A stretch of 64,000 nt of DNA from Saccharothrix ecbatanensis (GCF_014205015.1 NZ_JACHMO010000001.1:6014001-6078000); one strand, 5' to 3'; shown: positions 47,931-61,751, counted from the stretch's first letter. Program-made: numbers and translations. The notes: generated from the letters alone by a model not told the origin.

Positions 47931-48569
47931 TCAGGGGTGGCGGCTGGTGGTGGCGATGGTCACGCCCAGGCCGATCATGGCGAGGCCGCCGGCGCCGCCG
48001 ACGAGGGAGAGGCGGCGCGGGGAGCTTGCGAACCACGTGCGGGCGGTGGCGGCGGCCAGGCCCCATACGCTGTCGGACGCCACGGCGATGACGTTGAAGA
48101 CCAGGCCCAGCAGGAGCATCTGAGCAGCTACGTGGCCTTGGGCACGGTCCACGAACTGCGGCAGCACGGCGGCGAAGAACACGATCGTCTTCGGATTCGC
48201 CACGCCGACCGCGAAGCCCTCCCACAACGTCCGCATACCACCGCGAACCGGACCACCCCCGGTGAACGAGGCGTGCAACGACCCACGCTGCCGCACCGCC
48301 TTCACGCCCAGGTACACCAGGTACGCGGCGCCGACGAGTTTCAGGGTCGTGAACACGAACGCCGAGCGCTCCACGAGCGCCCCGACGCCGAACGCCACAG
48401 CGACCACGAGCGCGTAAGCACCGAGCGTGTTCCCCAAGACGGTGATCAACGCGGCACGGCGGCCCTGCGCCAACGCCCGGCCGACCACGAACAGCACGCT
48501 CGGCCCGGGGATCACGATCAGCAGGAACGACATGGCCGCGAAGGCCAGGAGCCGGTCGGTGGACACCAT
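47931..48569 (-). CDS. LysE/RhtB-family exporter
   Basis: 212-residue membrane transporter with six hydrophobic helices. The family motif IPGPSVLFVVGRALAQGRR lies near the N-terminus (about 20-38), and GFAVGVANPKTIVFFAAVLPQF (read in pieces) in the middle. The family exports amino acids such as lysine, threonine or homoserine lactones; the substrate here is unknown. The ATG at 48569 follows GGTGG. Its stop abuts the repeat array. Confidence 0.92.
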   Translation of the reverse strand: MVSTDRLLAFAAMSFLLIVIPGPSVLFVVGRALAQGRRAALITVLGNTLGAYALVVAVAFGVGALVERSAFVFTTLKLVGAAYLVYLGVKAVRQRGSLHASFTGGGPVRGGMRTLWEGFAVGVANPKTIVFFAAVLPQFVDRAQGHVAAQMLLLGLVFNVIAVASDSVWGLAAATARTWFASSPRRLSLVGGAGGLAMIGLGVTIATTSRHP

Positions 48570-48600
48570 GCCACCAACGAAACCACGCCGGACACCCGCT

Positions 48601-49326
48601 CTACCAGTGCTTTTCCGCCACGGCGGCAAGCCCCACGAGCTGCGCGTTGCCCACCGCCGGCGTGCCGTCACGGGCGGTGAGGGTGTCTTCGAGACCGATA
48701 CGGGTGTCCAGCCCGCGCGACAACGCGTAGTCGAGCACCGGCCACGCGCTGTCGTCCTCGCCGTGCAGCAGGATCGGCACGCCGAGCGGCGTCAGCAGGT
48801 CCAGCAGCTCGTCGGCGTGCCGCGTCGTCTCCCCCGGCTGGACCTCGGCCAGCACCCGGACCGTCCCCTCCGGCACGCCCGCGTCCAGCAGCGTTCGCGC
48901 GGCGGCGGTGTGGAACACGCCCAGCTCGATCCCGATGCCCGCCCCACGCAACGCGGTGGCGATGTCGAGCCAGCCGTCCTCGTGCACGTTGACCGACGCG
49001 AAGTCCGGACGTCCGGCGGCCAGGCCCGCCCACCCGAGCACCAGTTCGGCCCGCCGCACCCGGTCCGGCACGATCCACGCGCCCGTCGTCACGCCGATCT
49101 CGGCGAGCGGCACGGCGGCGCGCACCACGGCGACCGAGGTGGCGACCTCCGGACCGGCCAACACCTCCAAGCCGACCACGTCCCGCGGGTGCAGGTGGAA
49201 CGACGTGACGCCGAGCGCCGCGCACTCCACCGCGTCCGCCGCCAGCTCCTGCGGGGTGATCGGCAGACTAGGGTGACTGCCCGGCTCGCGGGCGCCGTTC
49301 AGACAAGCCTGGAGCACGAAACCCAC
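48601..49326 (-). CDS. BKACE family (3-keto-5-aminohexanoate cleavage enzyme-like)
   Basis: 241-residue zinc-dependent TIM barrel of the beta-keto acid cleavage family (DUF849). Zinc ligands fit SFHLHPRD (His-x-His near residue 50). LQACLNGAR at the N-terminus and ILLHGEDD near the C-terminus are also typical. Substrate unknown. It is somewhat shorter than usual (270-300). The GTG at 49326 is chosen to avoid running into the divergent SWIM gene at 49353. Confidence 0.82.
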   Translation of the reverse strand: MGFVLQACLNGAREPGSHPSLPITPQELAADAVECAALGVTSFHLHPRDVVGLEVLAGPEVATSVAVVRAAVPLAEIGVTTGAWIVPDRVRRAELVLGWAGLAAGRPDFASVNVHEDGWLDIATALRGAGIGIELGVFHTAAARTLLDAGVPEGTVRVLAEVQPGETTRHADELLDLLTPLGVPILLHGEDDSAWPVLDYALSRGLDTRIGLEDTLTARDGTPAVGNAQLVGLAAVAEKHW

Positions 49327-49352
49327 CGAACCACAAGGTGTTGGATACCGCC

Positions 49353-49763
49353 ATGCCGACGCTGACCTCAGCCCTGCTGCGCCACTACGCGGGCGCCAAG
49401 TCGTACTGGCGCGGGCTGACCTACCGTGACTCCGTGGCCGAGCTGGCCGTGCGCTCGCGGCACGTGGAGGCCTTGGTGCTCGGCGCGTCCGAGTACCGGG
49501 TGACGTTGCAGTGGGAGGACACCCACCTGACGGGCACCTGTTCGTGCCCGTACGGCTCGCAGGGCTTCTTCTGCAAGCACTGCGTGGCCGTCGGCCTGGT
49601 GCTGCTGGAGCGCGGCCTGACCGTGCCGCCGCCGGACGCGGAGGACGAGGAGCTGCGCGTCCGCCTCGCCGAGCTGGACCACGCGACGCTGGTCGGGCTG
49701 CTCTACGACCAGGCGTCACGGGACCGGTCGCTGCGCGACGAGATCATGCGAGTTCGAGGCTGA
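49353..49763 (+). CDS. SWIM zinc-finger protein
   Basis: 136-residue protein with one SWIM zinc finger, CSCPYGSQGFFCKHC (C-x-C...C-x-H), at about 65-80. SWIM domains bind DNA or proteins. No second domain is recognisable. The ATG at 49353 lies 26 nt from the divergent BKACE start. Its 3' end overlaps the GNAT gene by 20 bp tail to tail. Confidence 0.85.
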   Translation: MPTLTSALLRHYAGAKSYWRGLTYRDSVAELAVRSRHVEALVLGASEYRVTLQWEDTHLTGTCSCPYGSQGFFCKHCVAVGLVLLERGLTVPPPDAEDEELRVRLAELDHATLVGLLYDQASRDRSLRDEIMRVRG

Positions 49764-50250
49764 ACCCGAGCGCCATCACGTCCACGCCCGGCACCGGCTG
49801 CCAGTCGCGTTCCGGCAGCCGTTGGAACCCGAGCCGCTGGTAGAGGCGGTGCGCCGTGGTCATGTGCTCGGAACTGCTCATCACCAGCCGCCGCGCGCCC
49901 AGTTCCCGCGCCCGCACGACCACCGCGCGCACCAGCACCTCACCCACGCCTCGGCCGCGTGCGGACGGGCTCACCGCGAGCATCCGGAACTCCACCTCGC
50001 CGTCCCGGCTGACCTCGGCGTAGGAGGTGCCCGGCTGGACCACCGTGACGGTGCCGAGCACGGTGTTCTCCGCGTCCACCGCCACCAGCAGTTCCGCCTC
50101 CCGGGCACGGGTGCGGGCATCGACCAGCTTGTCGGCGTACCCGCCGGTGTGGCTGTCGATGTGCCGGTCGGCCTGGTAGGCGGCGACGGTGATCGCACCC
50201 GCCGCCGCCCACTCGTCTTCCCGCGCGGGCCTCACCACGATGTCGGCCAT
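49744..50250 (-). CDS. GNAT-family N-acetyltransferase
   Basis: 168-residue acetyltransferase that uses acetyl-CoA. The motif A region EFRMLAVSPSARGRGVGEVL contains the pantetheine-binding RGRGVG. The C-terminal helix has HRLYQRLGFQRL. Substrate unknown. The ATG at 50250 has GAGGGG about 7 nt upstream. Confidence 0.88.
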   Translation of the reverse strand: MADIVVRPAREDEWAAAGAITVAAYQADRHIDSHTGGYADKLVDARTRAREAELLVAVDAENTVLGTVTVVQPGTSYAEVSRDGEVEFRMLAVSPSARGRGVGEVLVRAVVVRARELGARRLVMSSSEHMTTAHRLYQRLGFQRLPERDWQPVPGVDVMALGFSLELA

Positions 50251-50381
50251 CTGGTACCCCTCCACCTCGCTGAACCTCCCCGATCGTGTTCAAGACAACT
50301 GCGCCGGGCGGGCGCGATCAAGGATCGGGGCGGATGTCACCCCGGACCGTCCGCAAGACTGCGGGCCGCGATGATGGCGTC

Positions 50382-50816
50382 ATGCCCCTTCCCGGTGCGA
50401 TCGAACTGCCAGACAAAGCCCTCGTGCGCGGCCGGGGTCTGCGGTACCCGGCTCCGGAGGGGACGCCTGATTACGGCCTCTACCTGGGGTCCGCGAAGAT
50501 GCGCAAGCAGCGCGGGGCCGGCATCACGTGGCCGCACGAGTGGGTCGAGTGGCCGGACTTCTGGTTGCCGAAGTCGGCGGAGCAGGCCGTGGCGCTGATC
50601 CGGGACCTGCACGTGCGGGCCGTGGCGGGTGAACGGGTCGAGGTGGCGTGCGGCGGCGGTGTCGGGCGGACCGGGACGGTGATCGCGTGCCTGGCCGTGC
50701 TGGCGGGCGTGCCGTCGGGTGACGCGGTGGCGTGGACGCGGGCCCACTACAACCGGCGTGCGGTGGAAACGCCCTGGCAGAAGCGGTGGGTGACGCGCTT
50801 CCCCGCCCTTGCGTGA
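50382..50816 (+). CDS. dual-specificity/tyrosine phosphatase-like protein
   Basis: 144-residue protein with a cysteine phosphatase P-loop ACGGGVGRTGT (Cys-x5-Arg, residues about 95-105). The usual His before the Cys is Ala. The Asp of the general-acid loop is not obvious. Likely a phosphatase on a phosphoprotein or nucleotide; substrate unknown. The ATG at 50382 gives MPLPGAIELPD. No ribosome binding site is visible. Confidence 0.78.
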   Translation: MPLPGAIELPDKALVRGRGLRYPAPEGTPDYGLYLGSAKMRKQRGAGITWPHEWVEWPDFWLPKSAEQAVALIRDLHVRAVAGERVEVACGGGVGRTGTVIACLAVLAGVPSGDAVAWTRAHYNRRAVETPWQKRWVTRFPALA

Positions 50817-50817
50817 C

Positions 50818-50882
50818 GTCGACGCGCCAAGTCGACGCGCCAAGTCGACCCGCCAAGTCGACGCGCCAGGTTCACACGCCGA
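50818..50882. repeat. 13-bp tandem array filling the phosphatase-ligA gap
   Basis: Five 13-bp units GTCGACGCGCCAA (50818-50830, 50831-50843, 50844-50856, 50857-50869, and a degenerate fifth to 50882) fill almost the whole convergent gap between the phosphatase stop (50816) and the ligA stop (50892). A different sequence from the 22-bp family, but in the same kind of place. Confidence 0.9.
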
Positions 50883-50891
50883 GTCCGCGCC

Positions 50892-53819
<2,928 letters not shown>

Positions 53820-53823
<4 letters not shown>

Positions 53824-54710
53824 GCGCCCATTGAACTACGCCGGGTGGTCACCGCGAGGAGTTCCGCGGCGGGTCCCACCAACCGCCGTCCGGCCGGCCA
53901 CACGGCGCGCAGCACGCGGCGCAGGTCGAGCGCCACTGGCACCTCGACCAGCCGCCCGTCGGCCAGGTCGAGGGCTACCGCGAGCACGCTCAGCACGGCC
54001 GGCGCCACCCCCGCGACCACCGCGCCGCGCACAGCCGTGGTCGAGCCGAGCTCCAACGCGGGCGCGCAGGCGTCCGGCAGCACGCGGTCCAGCGTGTCGC
54101 GGGTACCGGAGCCGCGCTCCCGCATCACCAACGGCGTCGCGGCCAGTTCCGCGGGCGTCACCTCACGACGTCGACGGGTCCACGGGTGCCCTGGCGCGAC
54201 CACGACCGCGAGCCGGTCCACGGCCACCTTCCGTGACGAAAGCCCTGGCAGCGGGCCTGGCGCCTCGACGAACCCGAGGTCGACGACGCCGTCACGCACG
54301 AGCTGGCCGACCGTTTCCGAGTTGGTCACCCGCAGTCCGACCCGCAGGTCCGGCCGGGCCCGCCGCAGCTCCCCGATCCAGCTCGGCGCGAGGTGCTCGG
54401 CCACGGTCATGCTGGCCGCCACCCGCAACTCGGCCTCCCGCGCCGACCGCAACGCCCGCGCGCCCTCGACCAGGCCGGCGACCTCGTCCAGCACCCGCCG
54501 TGCCCGCTCGGTCACCACCACGCCCGCCGGCGTGAGCACGGACCCGCGCCGGCCCCGGTCCACGAGCACCAGGCCGAGCCGACGTTCCAGTGTGGACAAG
54601 CGTTTGCTCGCCGACGGCTGCGCGATGCCCAGCTCCTCCGCCGCCCGGCCGAGGCTGCCCAGCTCCCCCACCAGCACCAGCAGGCGCAACGATTCGAGGT
54701 CCGGGGTCAT
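53820..54710 (-). CDS. LysR-family regulator next to YeiH
   Basis: 296-residue LysR-type regulator with an N-terminal HTH (LGSLGRAAEELGIAQPSASKRL in pieces) and an effector-binding domain from about 90. It is divergent from the YeiH-family gene with an 11-bp gap, the classical arrangement in which the regulator controls the transporter. A perfect 9-bp inverted repeat spans both start codons. Confidence 0.85.
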
Positions 54711-54729
54711 AGCCCAAGGGTATGACCCC
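54703..54729. promoter_or_regulatory. palindrome spanning two divergent start codons
   Basis: Perfect 9-bp inverted repeat GGGGTCATA / TATGACCCC with a 9-nt spacer. It contains the ATG of the LysR gene (54708-54710) on one side and that of the YeiH gene (54722-54724) on the other. Binding there would block both genes at once. Confidence 0.6.
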
Positions 54730-55570
54730 AGAGCGAGGGACCGCCTACCGGAAGCCGTCGGCGAGGCCGAGGGTGGACGGTGTGCTGATAGCCGCGTTGG
54801 TCCTGGGTGTGCTGGTCGGTGCACGCCTGCCGGACCTCAGCGGCGTCACCCGGAAACTGCTGCGCACCGGAGTGGTGCTGCTCGGACTGCAACTGTCCAT
54901 TCCGCAACTTCTCGCTGTGGGACCTGGCGTTCTGGTCGCGGTGCTGGTCACGGTCTCGGTGACGTTCTTCGGCACGCTGTGGCTCGGCCGCCGCCTCCGG
55001 CTGCCGCGCGGGCTCTACGTCCTGGTGGCCAGTGGCTTCTCGATCTGCGGCGCGTCGGCGATCGCGGCGGTCGAGGGCGTGGTGGACCGCGAGGACGAGC
55101 ACGTGGCCACGAGCGTCGCCCTGGTCACGCTCTACGGCACGCTGGCCATGATCGCGTTGCCGCTGCTGAACGCGTCACCGCAGTGGATCGGGCTGAGCGT
55201 GCACGAGGTCGCGCAGGTGGCCGCCGCCGCGCCCGCGTCCGGCCTGGCGACGGCCATGGCGGTGAAGCTCGGCCGGGTGGCGTTGCTCGCGCCCATCGTG
55301 GCGTTCGTCGGCGCGCGCGGCAGCCGTCCACCGCTGGGTTTCCTGCTCGGCTTCGTAGCGTTGATGCTGGTCAGCCCGCTGATCCCGGCCGCCGTCCTGG
55401 ATCCGGCCAAGACGGTGACGACCGTCGTGCTGGCCGCCGCGCTGTTCGGTCTCGGCACGTCCGTCCGCGTCGAGAAGCTCCTGCGGATCAGCCCCAGGGC
55501 GTTGCTCCTGGGGCTGCTCTCCACGCTTCTCGTGTGCGGGACGGGTTACCTGTCGCTGCGGATGGTGTGA
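54722..55570 (+). CDS. YeiH-family putative sulfate exporter
   Basis: 282-residue integral membrane protein of the UPF0324/YeiH family. It has about 9 hydrophobic helices and the motif [16 protein letters not shown] (about residues 100-115). Shorter than the usual 320-350 residues. The family has been linked to sulfite/sulfate export, but the substrate here is unproven. It pairs with the divergent LysR regulator. Confidence 0.85.
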   Translation: MTPERGTAYRKPSARPRVDGVLIAALVLGVLVGARLPDLSGVTRKLLRTGVVLLGLQLSIPQLLAVGPGVLVAVLVTVSVTFFGTLWLGRRLRLPRGLYVLVASGFSICGASAIAAVEGVVDREDEHVATSVALVTLYGTLAMIALPLLNASPQWIGLSVHEVAQVAAAAPASGLATAMAVKLGRVALLAPIVAFVGARGSRPPLGFLLGFVALMLVSPLIPAAVLDPAKTVTTVVLAAALFGLGTSVRVEKLLRISPRALLLGLLSTLLVCGTGYLSLRMV

Positions 55571-56288
55571 CCGCGCAGCAGGTCGGCGTTCAGGCGGGCG
55601 ATCGTGGTCAGCGGAATGCCCTTGGGGCACGCGGGCGTGCACTCGCCGGCGTTCGTGCAGCCGCCGAACCCCAACGCGTCGTGCTCGGCCACCATGTCCC
55701 GCGCCCGCGAGTACCGCTCCGGCTGGCCCTGCGGCAGCACGCCGAGGTGGGTGGCCTTCGCGGCGGTGAACAACATGCCGGACCCGTTGGGGCAAGCCGC
55801 CACGCACGCGCCGCAGCCGATGCACGCCGCCGCCTCGAACGCCGTGTCCGCGTCCGGCTTGGGCACCGGAGTCGCGTGGGCGTCCGGCGCGGACCCGGCC
55901 GGCACGCTGATGTACCCGCCCGCCGCCACGATCTTGTCGAACGCCGACCGGTCCACCACCAGGTCGCGCACCACCGGGAACGGCTCGGCCCGCCACGGCT
56001 CGATGGTCACCACGTCGCCGTCCTTGAAGTGGCGAAGGTGCAACTGGCACGCCGTGGTCGCCTTCTCCGGCCCGTGCGCCATCCCGTTGATCATCAACCC
56101 GCACATGCCGCAGATGCCTTCACGGCAGTCGTGGTCGAATGCCACCGGCTCGTCGCCGGACGTGATCAGCCGCTCGTTGAGCACGTCCAGCATTTCGAGG
56201 AACGACATGTCGGGCGACAGGTCTTCCATCACGTAGTCCACCAGCCGCCCGGTGGCACTGCTCTGCCGCCAGATCCGGAGAGTCAGCT

Positions 56289-56292
<4 letters not shown>
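55546..56292 (-). CDS. sdhB: succinate dehydrogenase/fumarate reductase iron-sulfur subunit
   Basis: 248-residue iron-sulfur subunit. The [2Fe-2S] ligands are [10 protein letters not shown] and a downstream Cys in TACQLH. The ferredoxin-type ligands are [14 protein letters not shown] and [14 protein letters not shown]. It relays electrons from the flavoprotein to the cytochrome b subunit. The ATG at 56292 overlaps the flavoprotein stop by 4 nt. Its 3' end overlaps the YeiH gene by 25 bp tail to tail. Confidence 0.95.
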
Positions 56293-58208
<1,916 letters not shown>

Positions 58209-58209
58209 A

Positions 58210-58839
58210 TCAGCTCACCAATCCGGTGAAGACGGCGAAGGGAACGGAGAGGAACCCGGCGCAGATCAGCACGGCCACGCCGAGGCCGATCACGCGCGAG
58301 GTGGTGATGCCCAGGGTCTGGGTGGCGCTCCACAGGCCGTGGCGGATGTGGAAGCCCAAGGCCACCACGGCGACTGTGTACGCCAGCACCACGTACCAGA
58401 GCTGGAAGTCGGCGACCACGTTCGCGTAGATCTCGCCGGGCACGCCGTGCGGGTTGGCCCACCCGACGGTGAGGTCGAGCAGGTGGTAGACCACGAACAG
58501 GGCGATGATCACGCCACCCCAGCGCATGGTGCGGGCCGCGTAGCTGCCCTGGACGCGTCTGCGGTGCTCGTACTTGCCGCGCGCCTTCCGCGACTTGACG
58601 GTCAACTGGTAGGCGGCGAGGAAGTGCAGGGCGATGACGCCCAGCAGTCCGATCCGCATCGGCCAGACCACGCCGATCTCGCGCAGGAAGCGGCCGTAGC
58701 CGTCGATCGCCTCCGCGCCGGAGAAGACCGCCAGGTTCCCGATCATGTGCGCGACGATGAACAGCAGCAGCGCGGCGCCGGTGACCGCCATGACGGCCTT
58801 CTTGCCGATGGTGGTGCGGTAGAGCCCGATCGTGTCCAC
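58210..58839 (-). CDS. sdhC: succinate dehydrogenase cytochrome b subunit
   Basis: 209-residue five-helix membrane anchor of the Bacillus-type SdhC (b558) family, which binds haem and quinone. His residues sit within helices ([37 protein letters not shown]). It starts at GTG 58839 and ends 1 nt before sdhA, so the operon order is sdhC-sdhA-sdhB. The 71-bp upstream gap is shared with the divergent LysR gene. Confidence 0.92.
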   Translation of the reverse strand: MDTIGLYRTTIGKKAVMAVTGAALLLFIVAHMIGNLAVFSGAEAIDGYGRFLREIGVVWPMRIGLLGVIALHFLAAYQLTVKSRKARGKYEHRRRVQGSYAARTMRWGGVIIALFVVYHLLDLTVGWANPHGVPGEIYANVVADFQLWYVVLAYTVAVVALGFHIRHGLWSATQTLGITTSRVIGLGVAVLICAGFLSVPFAVFTGLVS

Positions 58840-58910
58840 GGGGTGACGCTATGAACACCTGTGACAAGTCGTCCAATACATCGTTAGTTGCCAGAAGATA
58901 GCCTGAGGCT

Positions 58911-59816
58911 ATGACGCTCCAGCAGCTCGTGTACTTCCTGGCAGTGGCCCGGACTCGGCATTTCACGCGGGCCGCCGCCGAGGCGCGTGTGGCGCAGCCC
59001 TCACTTTCCAAGCAGATCCACGCGTTGGAGAAGGAGCTCGGGGCGGAGCTGTTCAGCCGGGCGCGCGGGAACGTGACGCTGACGCCGGCCGGTGAGGCCC
59101 TGCTGCCGGTGGCGAGCCGGATCTTGTCCGATGTGGATGCGGCCCGGCTCGAGGTGGCCGAGCTGGTGGGGCTGCGGCGGGGGCGGGTGCGGGTGGGTGC
59201 GACGCCGAGCCTGTGCGGCAGCCTGTTCGCGGATGTGATCAAGAGGTACCACGACGCGTACCCCGGGATCCAGGTGTCGGTGACGGAGGGCGGGTCGCGT
59301 GACCTCGTGCAGGCGTTGGAGGCGGGGCAGCTGGACCTGGCTCTGGTGATCGTGTCGCCGGCGGACGCGGAGCGGGCGTTGACCGTGGTGCCCGTGCTGC
59401 GGGAGGAGCTGGTGGTCGCGTCCGCGGAGCCGTTGGGCGTGCCGCGGATGCGGTTGACGGACCTGCGTGACCAGCCGTTGGTGATGTTCCGGCCGGGGTA
59501 CGACCTGCGGGAGACGACGTTGACGGCGTGTCGGCGGGCGGGGTTCGAGCCGCGGTTCGCGGTGGAGGGCGGCGAGATGGACGCCGTGCTGCGGTTCGTG
59601 GAGGTCGGGTTGGGGGTGGCGATCGTGCCGAGCACGGTGTTGGCCACGCGGTCGTTGCACAGCACGCCGTTGGCTCCGAGCACTTCGCGGACGGTGGCTC
59701 TGGCGCACCGGACGGATGTCGCGCCGACGTCCGCGAGCCGGGCGTTCCAGACCGTGCTGCTGGGGTTCCTGCGTGGGGCGGAAATGCCTTTGGGAGTGCA
59801 CCTGGTGAGGTCGTAG
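58911..59816 (+). CDS. LysR-family regulator divergent from sdhCAB
   Basis: 301-residue LysR regulator. The HTH region is RHFTRAAAEARVAQPSLSKQI. The effector domain runs from about 90 to 301. The 71-bp gap to sdhC contains its likely binding sites, so control of sdhCAB is plausible but not shown. The ATG at 58911 begins MTLQQLVYFLAVART. Confidence 0.88.
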   Translation: MTLQQLVYFLAVARTRHFTRAAAEARVAQPSLSKQIHALEKELGAELFSRARGNVTLTPAGEALLPVASRILSDVDAARLEVAELVGLRRGRVRVGATPSLCGSLFADVIKRYHDAYPGIQVSVTEGGSRDLVQALEAGQLDLALVIVSPADAERALTVVPVLREELVVASAEPLGVPRMRLTDLRDQPLVMFRPGYDLRETTLTACRRAGFEPRFAVEGGEMDAVLRFVEVGLGVAIVPSTVLATRSLHSTPLAPSTSRTVALAHRTDVAPTSASRAFQTVLLGFLRGAEMPLGVHLVRS

Positions 59817-59826
59817 GGTCCGGTCC

Positions 59827-60330
59827 GTGCTGATCCGACGCGAGACGCCGGCCGATGTCGAGGCCATTCATGCCGTGACCGAGGCCGCTTTCGCGGCGCG
59901 ACCGGGCGGGGAGGCGTGGCTGGTGGGGGCGCTGCGTGCGGACGTCGGGTGGATCCCGGCGTTGTCGCTGGTGGCGGAGGTGGATGGCGCGGTGGTCGGG
60001 CACGTGGTGTGCACGCGTGCTTCTGTGGGTGGTTCGGCCGCGCTCGGGTTGGGTCCTTTGAGCGTGCTGCCGTCGCACCAGCGGATCGGCGTCGGCACGG
60101 CGTTGATGCACGCCGTTTTGGGTGCCGCGGACGCCCTTGACGAACCTTTGGTCGTGCTGCTGGGCGACCCGGCCTACTACTCCCGTTTCAGCTTCCGCCT
60201 GGCGTCCGACCTCGGCATCACCCCGTCGGCCGAAGAGTGGGGCCCGTACTTCCAGGCCCGCACGCTCAACACGTACACCCCGGCCCTGACCGGCCCTTTC
60301 ACGTACGCCGAACCCTTCTCCCGCCTCTAA
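59827..60330 (+). CDS. GNAT-family N-acetyltransferase
   Basis: 167-residue acetyltransferase similar to the YhbS type. The motif A region is LGPLSVLPSHQRIGVGTALM with an altered CoA-loop (QRIGVG). LGDPAYYSRFSFRLA follows. Substrate unknown. The GTG at 59827 lies 10 nt after the LysR stop, perhaps co-transcribed. The 22-bp repeats begin 5 nt after its stop. Confidence 0.85.
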   Translation: MLIRRETPADVEAIHAVTEAAFAARPGGEAWLVGALRADVGWIPALSLVAEVDGAVVGHVVCTRASVGGSAALGLGPLSVLPSHQRIGVGTALMHAVLGAADALDEPLVVLLGDPAYYSRFSFRLASDLGITPSAEEWGPYFQARTLNTYTPALTGPFTYAEPFSRL

Positions 60331-60335
60331 CCCCC

Positions 60336-60554
60336 GCGCGAGTCCTACGTTCAGAACCCGTGAGTCGTACGTTCAGGACCACCGTGTCCTACGTTCAGGA
60401 CCCCCGAATTCAACGCTCAGAACAGCCGGCCGCGGCGTCACGACGTTCTGAGCGTTGAATTCGGGGTACGCGAACGTAGGACTCACGGGTCCTGAACGTA
60501 GGACTCACGGGGTCTGGGGGTTCGACACGCGGGGCCTGAGCGTTCGACTCGCGC
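60336..60554. repeat. 22-bp stop-proximal repeat family, array 5 (9 units, stop to stop)
   Basis: Nine units of exactly 22 bp fill the 229-bp gap between two convergent stop codons. There are four left units (60336-60423), a 21-bp spacer, and five right units (60445-60554) in opposite orientation. The two innermost units are perfect 22-bp inverted repeats with core GAATTCAACGCTCAGAAC. Each outer edge has five C (or G) residues between the array and the TAA. Confidence 0.95.
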
Positions 60555-60559
60555 GGGGG

Positions 60560-61612
60560 TTACCAGGTTTCCGGGGGTTCGGCGAAGGCCTTGGCCAGGT
60601 CTCGGGTGAGGGGCAGGGCTTGGCGGAGCCAGCTCTCGGTCGCGCCGGCCATGCCGCAGGTCGGGGTCGGGACGGCGTGCGTGGCGAGGATCGTGCGGGG
60701 GAAGCCGAGGCGGTCCGCCAGGGTCAGGGCGGGGTTGGCCAGGGATTTCAGGATGCGCGCCGTTTTGGGGTCGGTGCGCGGACGTGTGGGGTCGGTTCGC
60801 GGCGTTGTGGGGTCGGTGCTCGGGATCAGGCCCAGGAACAGCTGGGTCTGCGCCTCCCACGCCTCGCCCACCTCGTCCCACATCGTCTCGTCCAGGATCG
60901 TCAGGTCGAACGAGATCCCGCGCGCACCCGCCTCACGGATCAAGGTGATCGGCGGCTTCGGCGCACAGCAGTGCACGATCACGTCCGCGTCCACGCCCTC
61001 GATCACGGCTTGCAGCACGGCACGCGCGTTCGGCCCCGGAACGGCGGCGACCGTGCCCAGCTTCGACGGCGTCGGCAGCAGACCCTTCAACACCGCGGGC
61101 AACGCCGGCTCGTCCAGCTGCACGACCACCTTCGCGCCGGTGCGCTTGGCGACCTCGGCGACGTGCCGGTTCAGCCCCTCCGTGAGCGACTCGGTGAACT
61201 CGCGCAGCGCGCCCTTGTCCGTCAGCACCCGGTGGCCGCGCATCAGCTCCACGCTCGCGGTGAGCGTCCACGGTCCGGCGACCTGCACCTTGACCACCCG
61301 CGGCGGCGTGGGCTCGGCGGCCTCCTCGAACGCGTCCAGGTCACGGCGCAACAGGTCCACCGCGCGCCGGTGGTGCCGACCGGGGTGCGCGGCAGTCCGG
61401 TAGCCGCTCGGCACCACCTCGACCGGCAGGTCGACCAGGATCGCGGCGGTGCGGCCGATCATGTCCGCGCCGACACCTCGAGCCGGGAGTTCGGGCAGGT
61501 GAGGGAGGTCCGGGAGTTCGCCGAGAACGATCCTGGCGGCCTCCTGGGGGTCGGTTCCGGGTAGCGAGCCGATGCCGGTTGCGGCGCCGGCGGACCAAGG
61601 GAGGGCATCCAC
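60560..61612 (-). CDS. MetE C-terminal-type methionine synthase-like protein
   Basis: 350-residue single-barrel homologue of the catalytic half of cobalamin-independent methionine synthase, syntenic with Rv3015c. Zinc-ligand positions are kept: VHCC (His and Cys) and PTCGMAG (last Cys). The N-terminal barrel of full MetE is absent, so its methyl donor or acceptor may differ. A Thr/Asp/Pro/Arg repeat (DPTTPRTDPTRPRTDP) is inserted at about 265-280. The GTG at 61612 starts VDALPWSAGAATGIGSLPG. Its stop abuts repeat array 5. Confidence 0.82.
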   Translation of the reverse strand: MDALPWSAGAATGIGSLPGTDPQEAARIVLGELPDLPHLPELPARGVGADMIGRTAAILVDLPVEVVPSGYRTAAHPGRHHRRAVDLLRRDLDAFEEAAEPTPPRVVKVQVAGPWTLTASVELMRGHRVLTDKGALREFTESLTEGLNRHVAEVAKRTGAKVVVQLDEPALPAVLKGLLPTPSKLGTVAAVPGPNARAVLQAVIEGVDADVIVHCCAPKPPITLIREAGARGISFDLTILDETMWDEVGEAWEAQTQLFLGLIPSTDPTTPRTDPTRPRTDPKTARILKSLANPALTLADRLGFPRTILATHAVPTPTCGMAGATESWLRQALPLTRDLAKAFAEPPETW

Positions 61613-61658
61613 CCGGACAGTCTCCCACTCGGACCACTCGGCCGTTCGGGACCAAAAA

Positions 61659-61699
61659 GGTCTAGACCCATTGACGGTGTGGTCCAGACCACCTAACGT
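61659..61699 (+). promoter_or_regulatory. DasR-type operator pair within a strong promoter
   Basis: GGTCTAGACC (61659-61668) and TGGTCCAGACCA (61680-61691) resemble the dre element of the GntR regulator DasR and the direct repeats of streptomycete chitinase promoters. The second lies exactly in the 17-bp spacer between TTGACG (61671-61676) and TAACGT (61694-61699), a good plus-strand promoter. The next downstream sequence is antisense to the cadD-like gene. On the minus strand the sites lie upstream of the MetE-like gene. Confidence 0.6.
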
Positions 61700-61751
61700 G
61701 ACGTTGTCGGTGCCGAGAGTGGCCAGAGCGCCAGGGGGCACCGCCCACGAC

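Noticed and set aside
60336..60554. CRISPR array
   Set aside because: The 22-bp units are contiguous with no spacers of unique sequence, occur in both orientations, and no cas genes are present.
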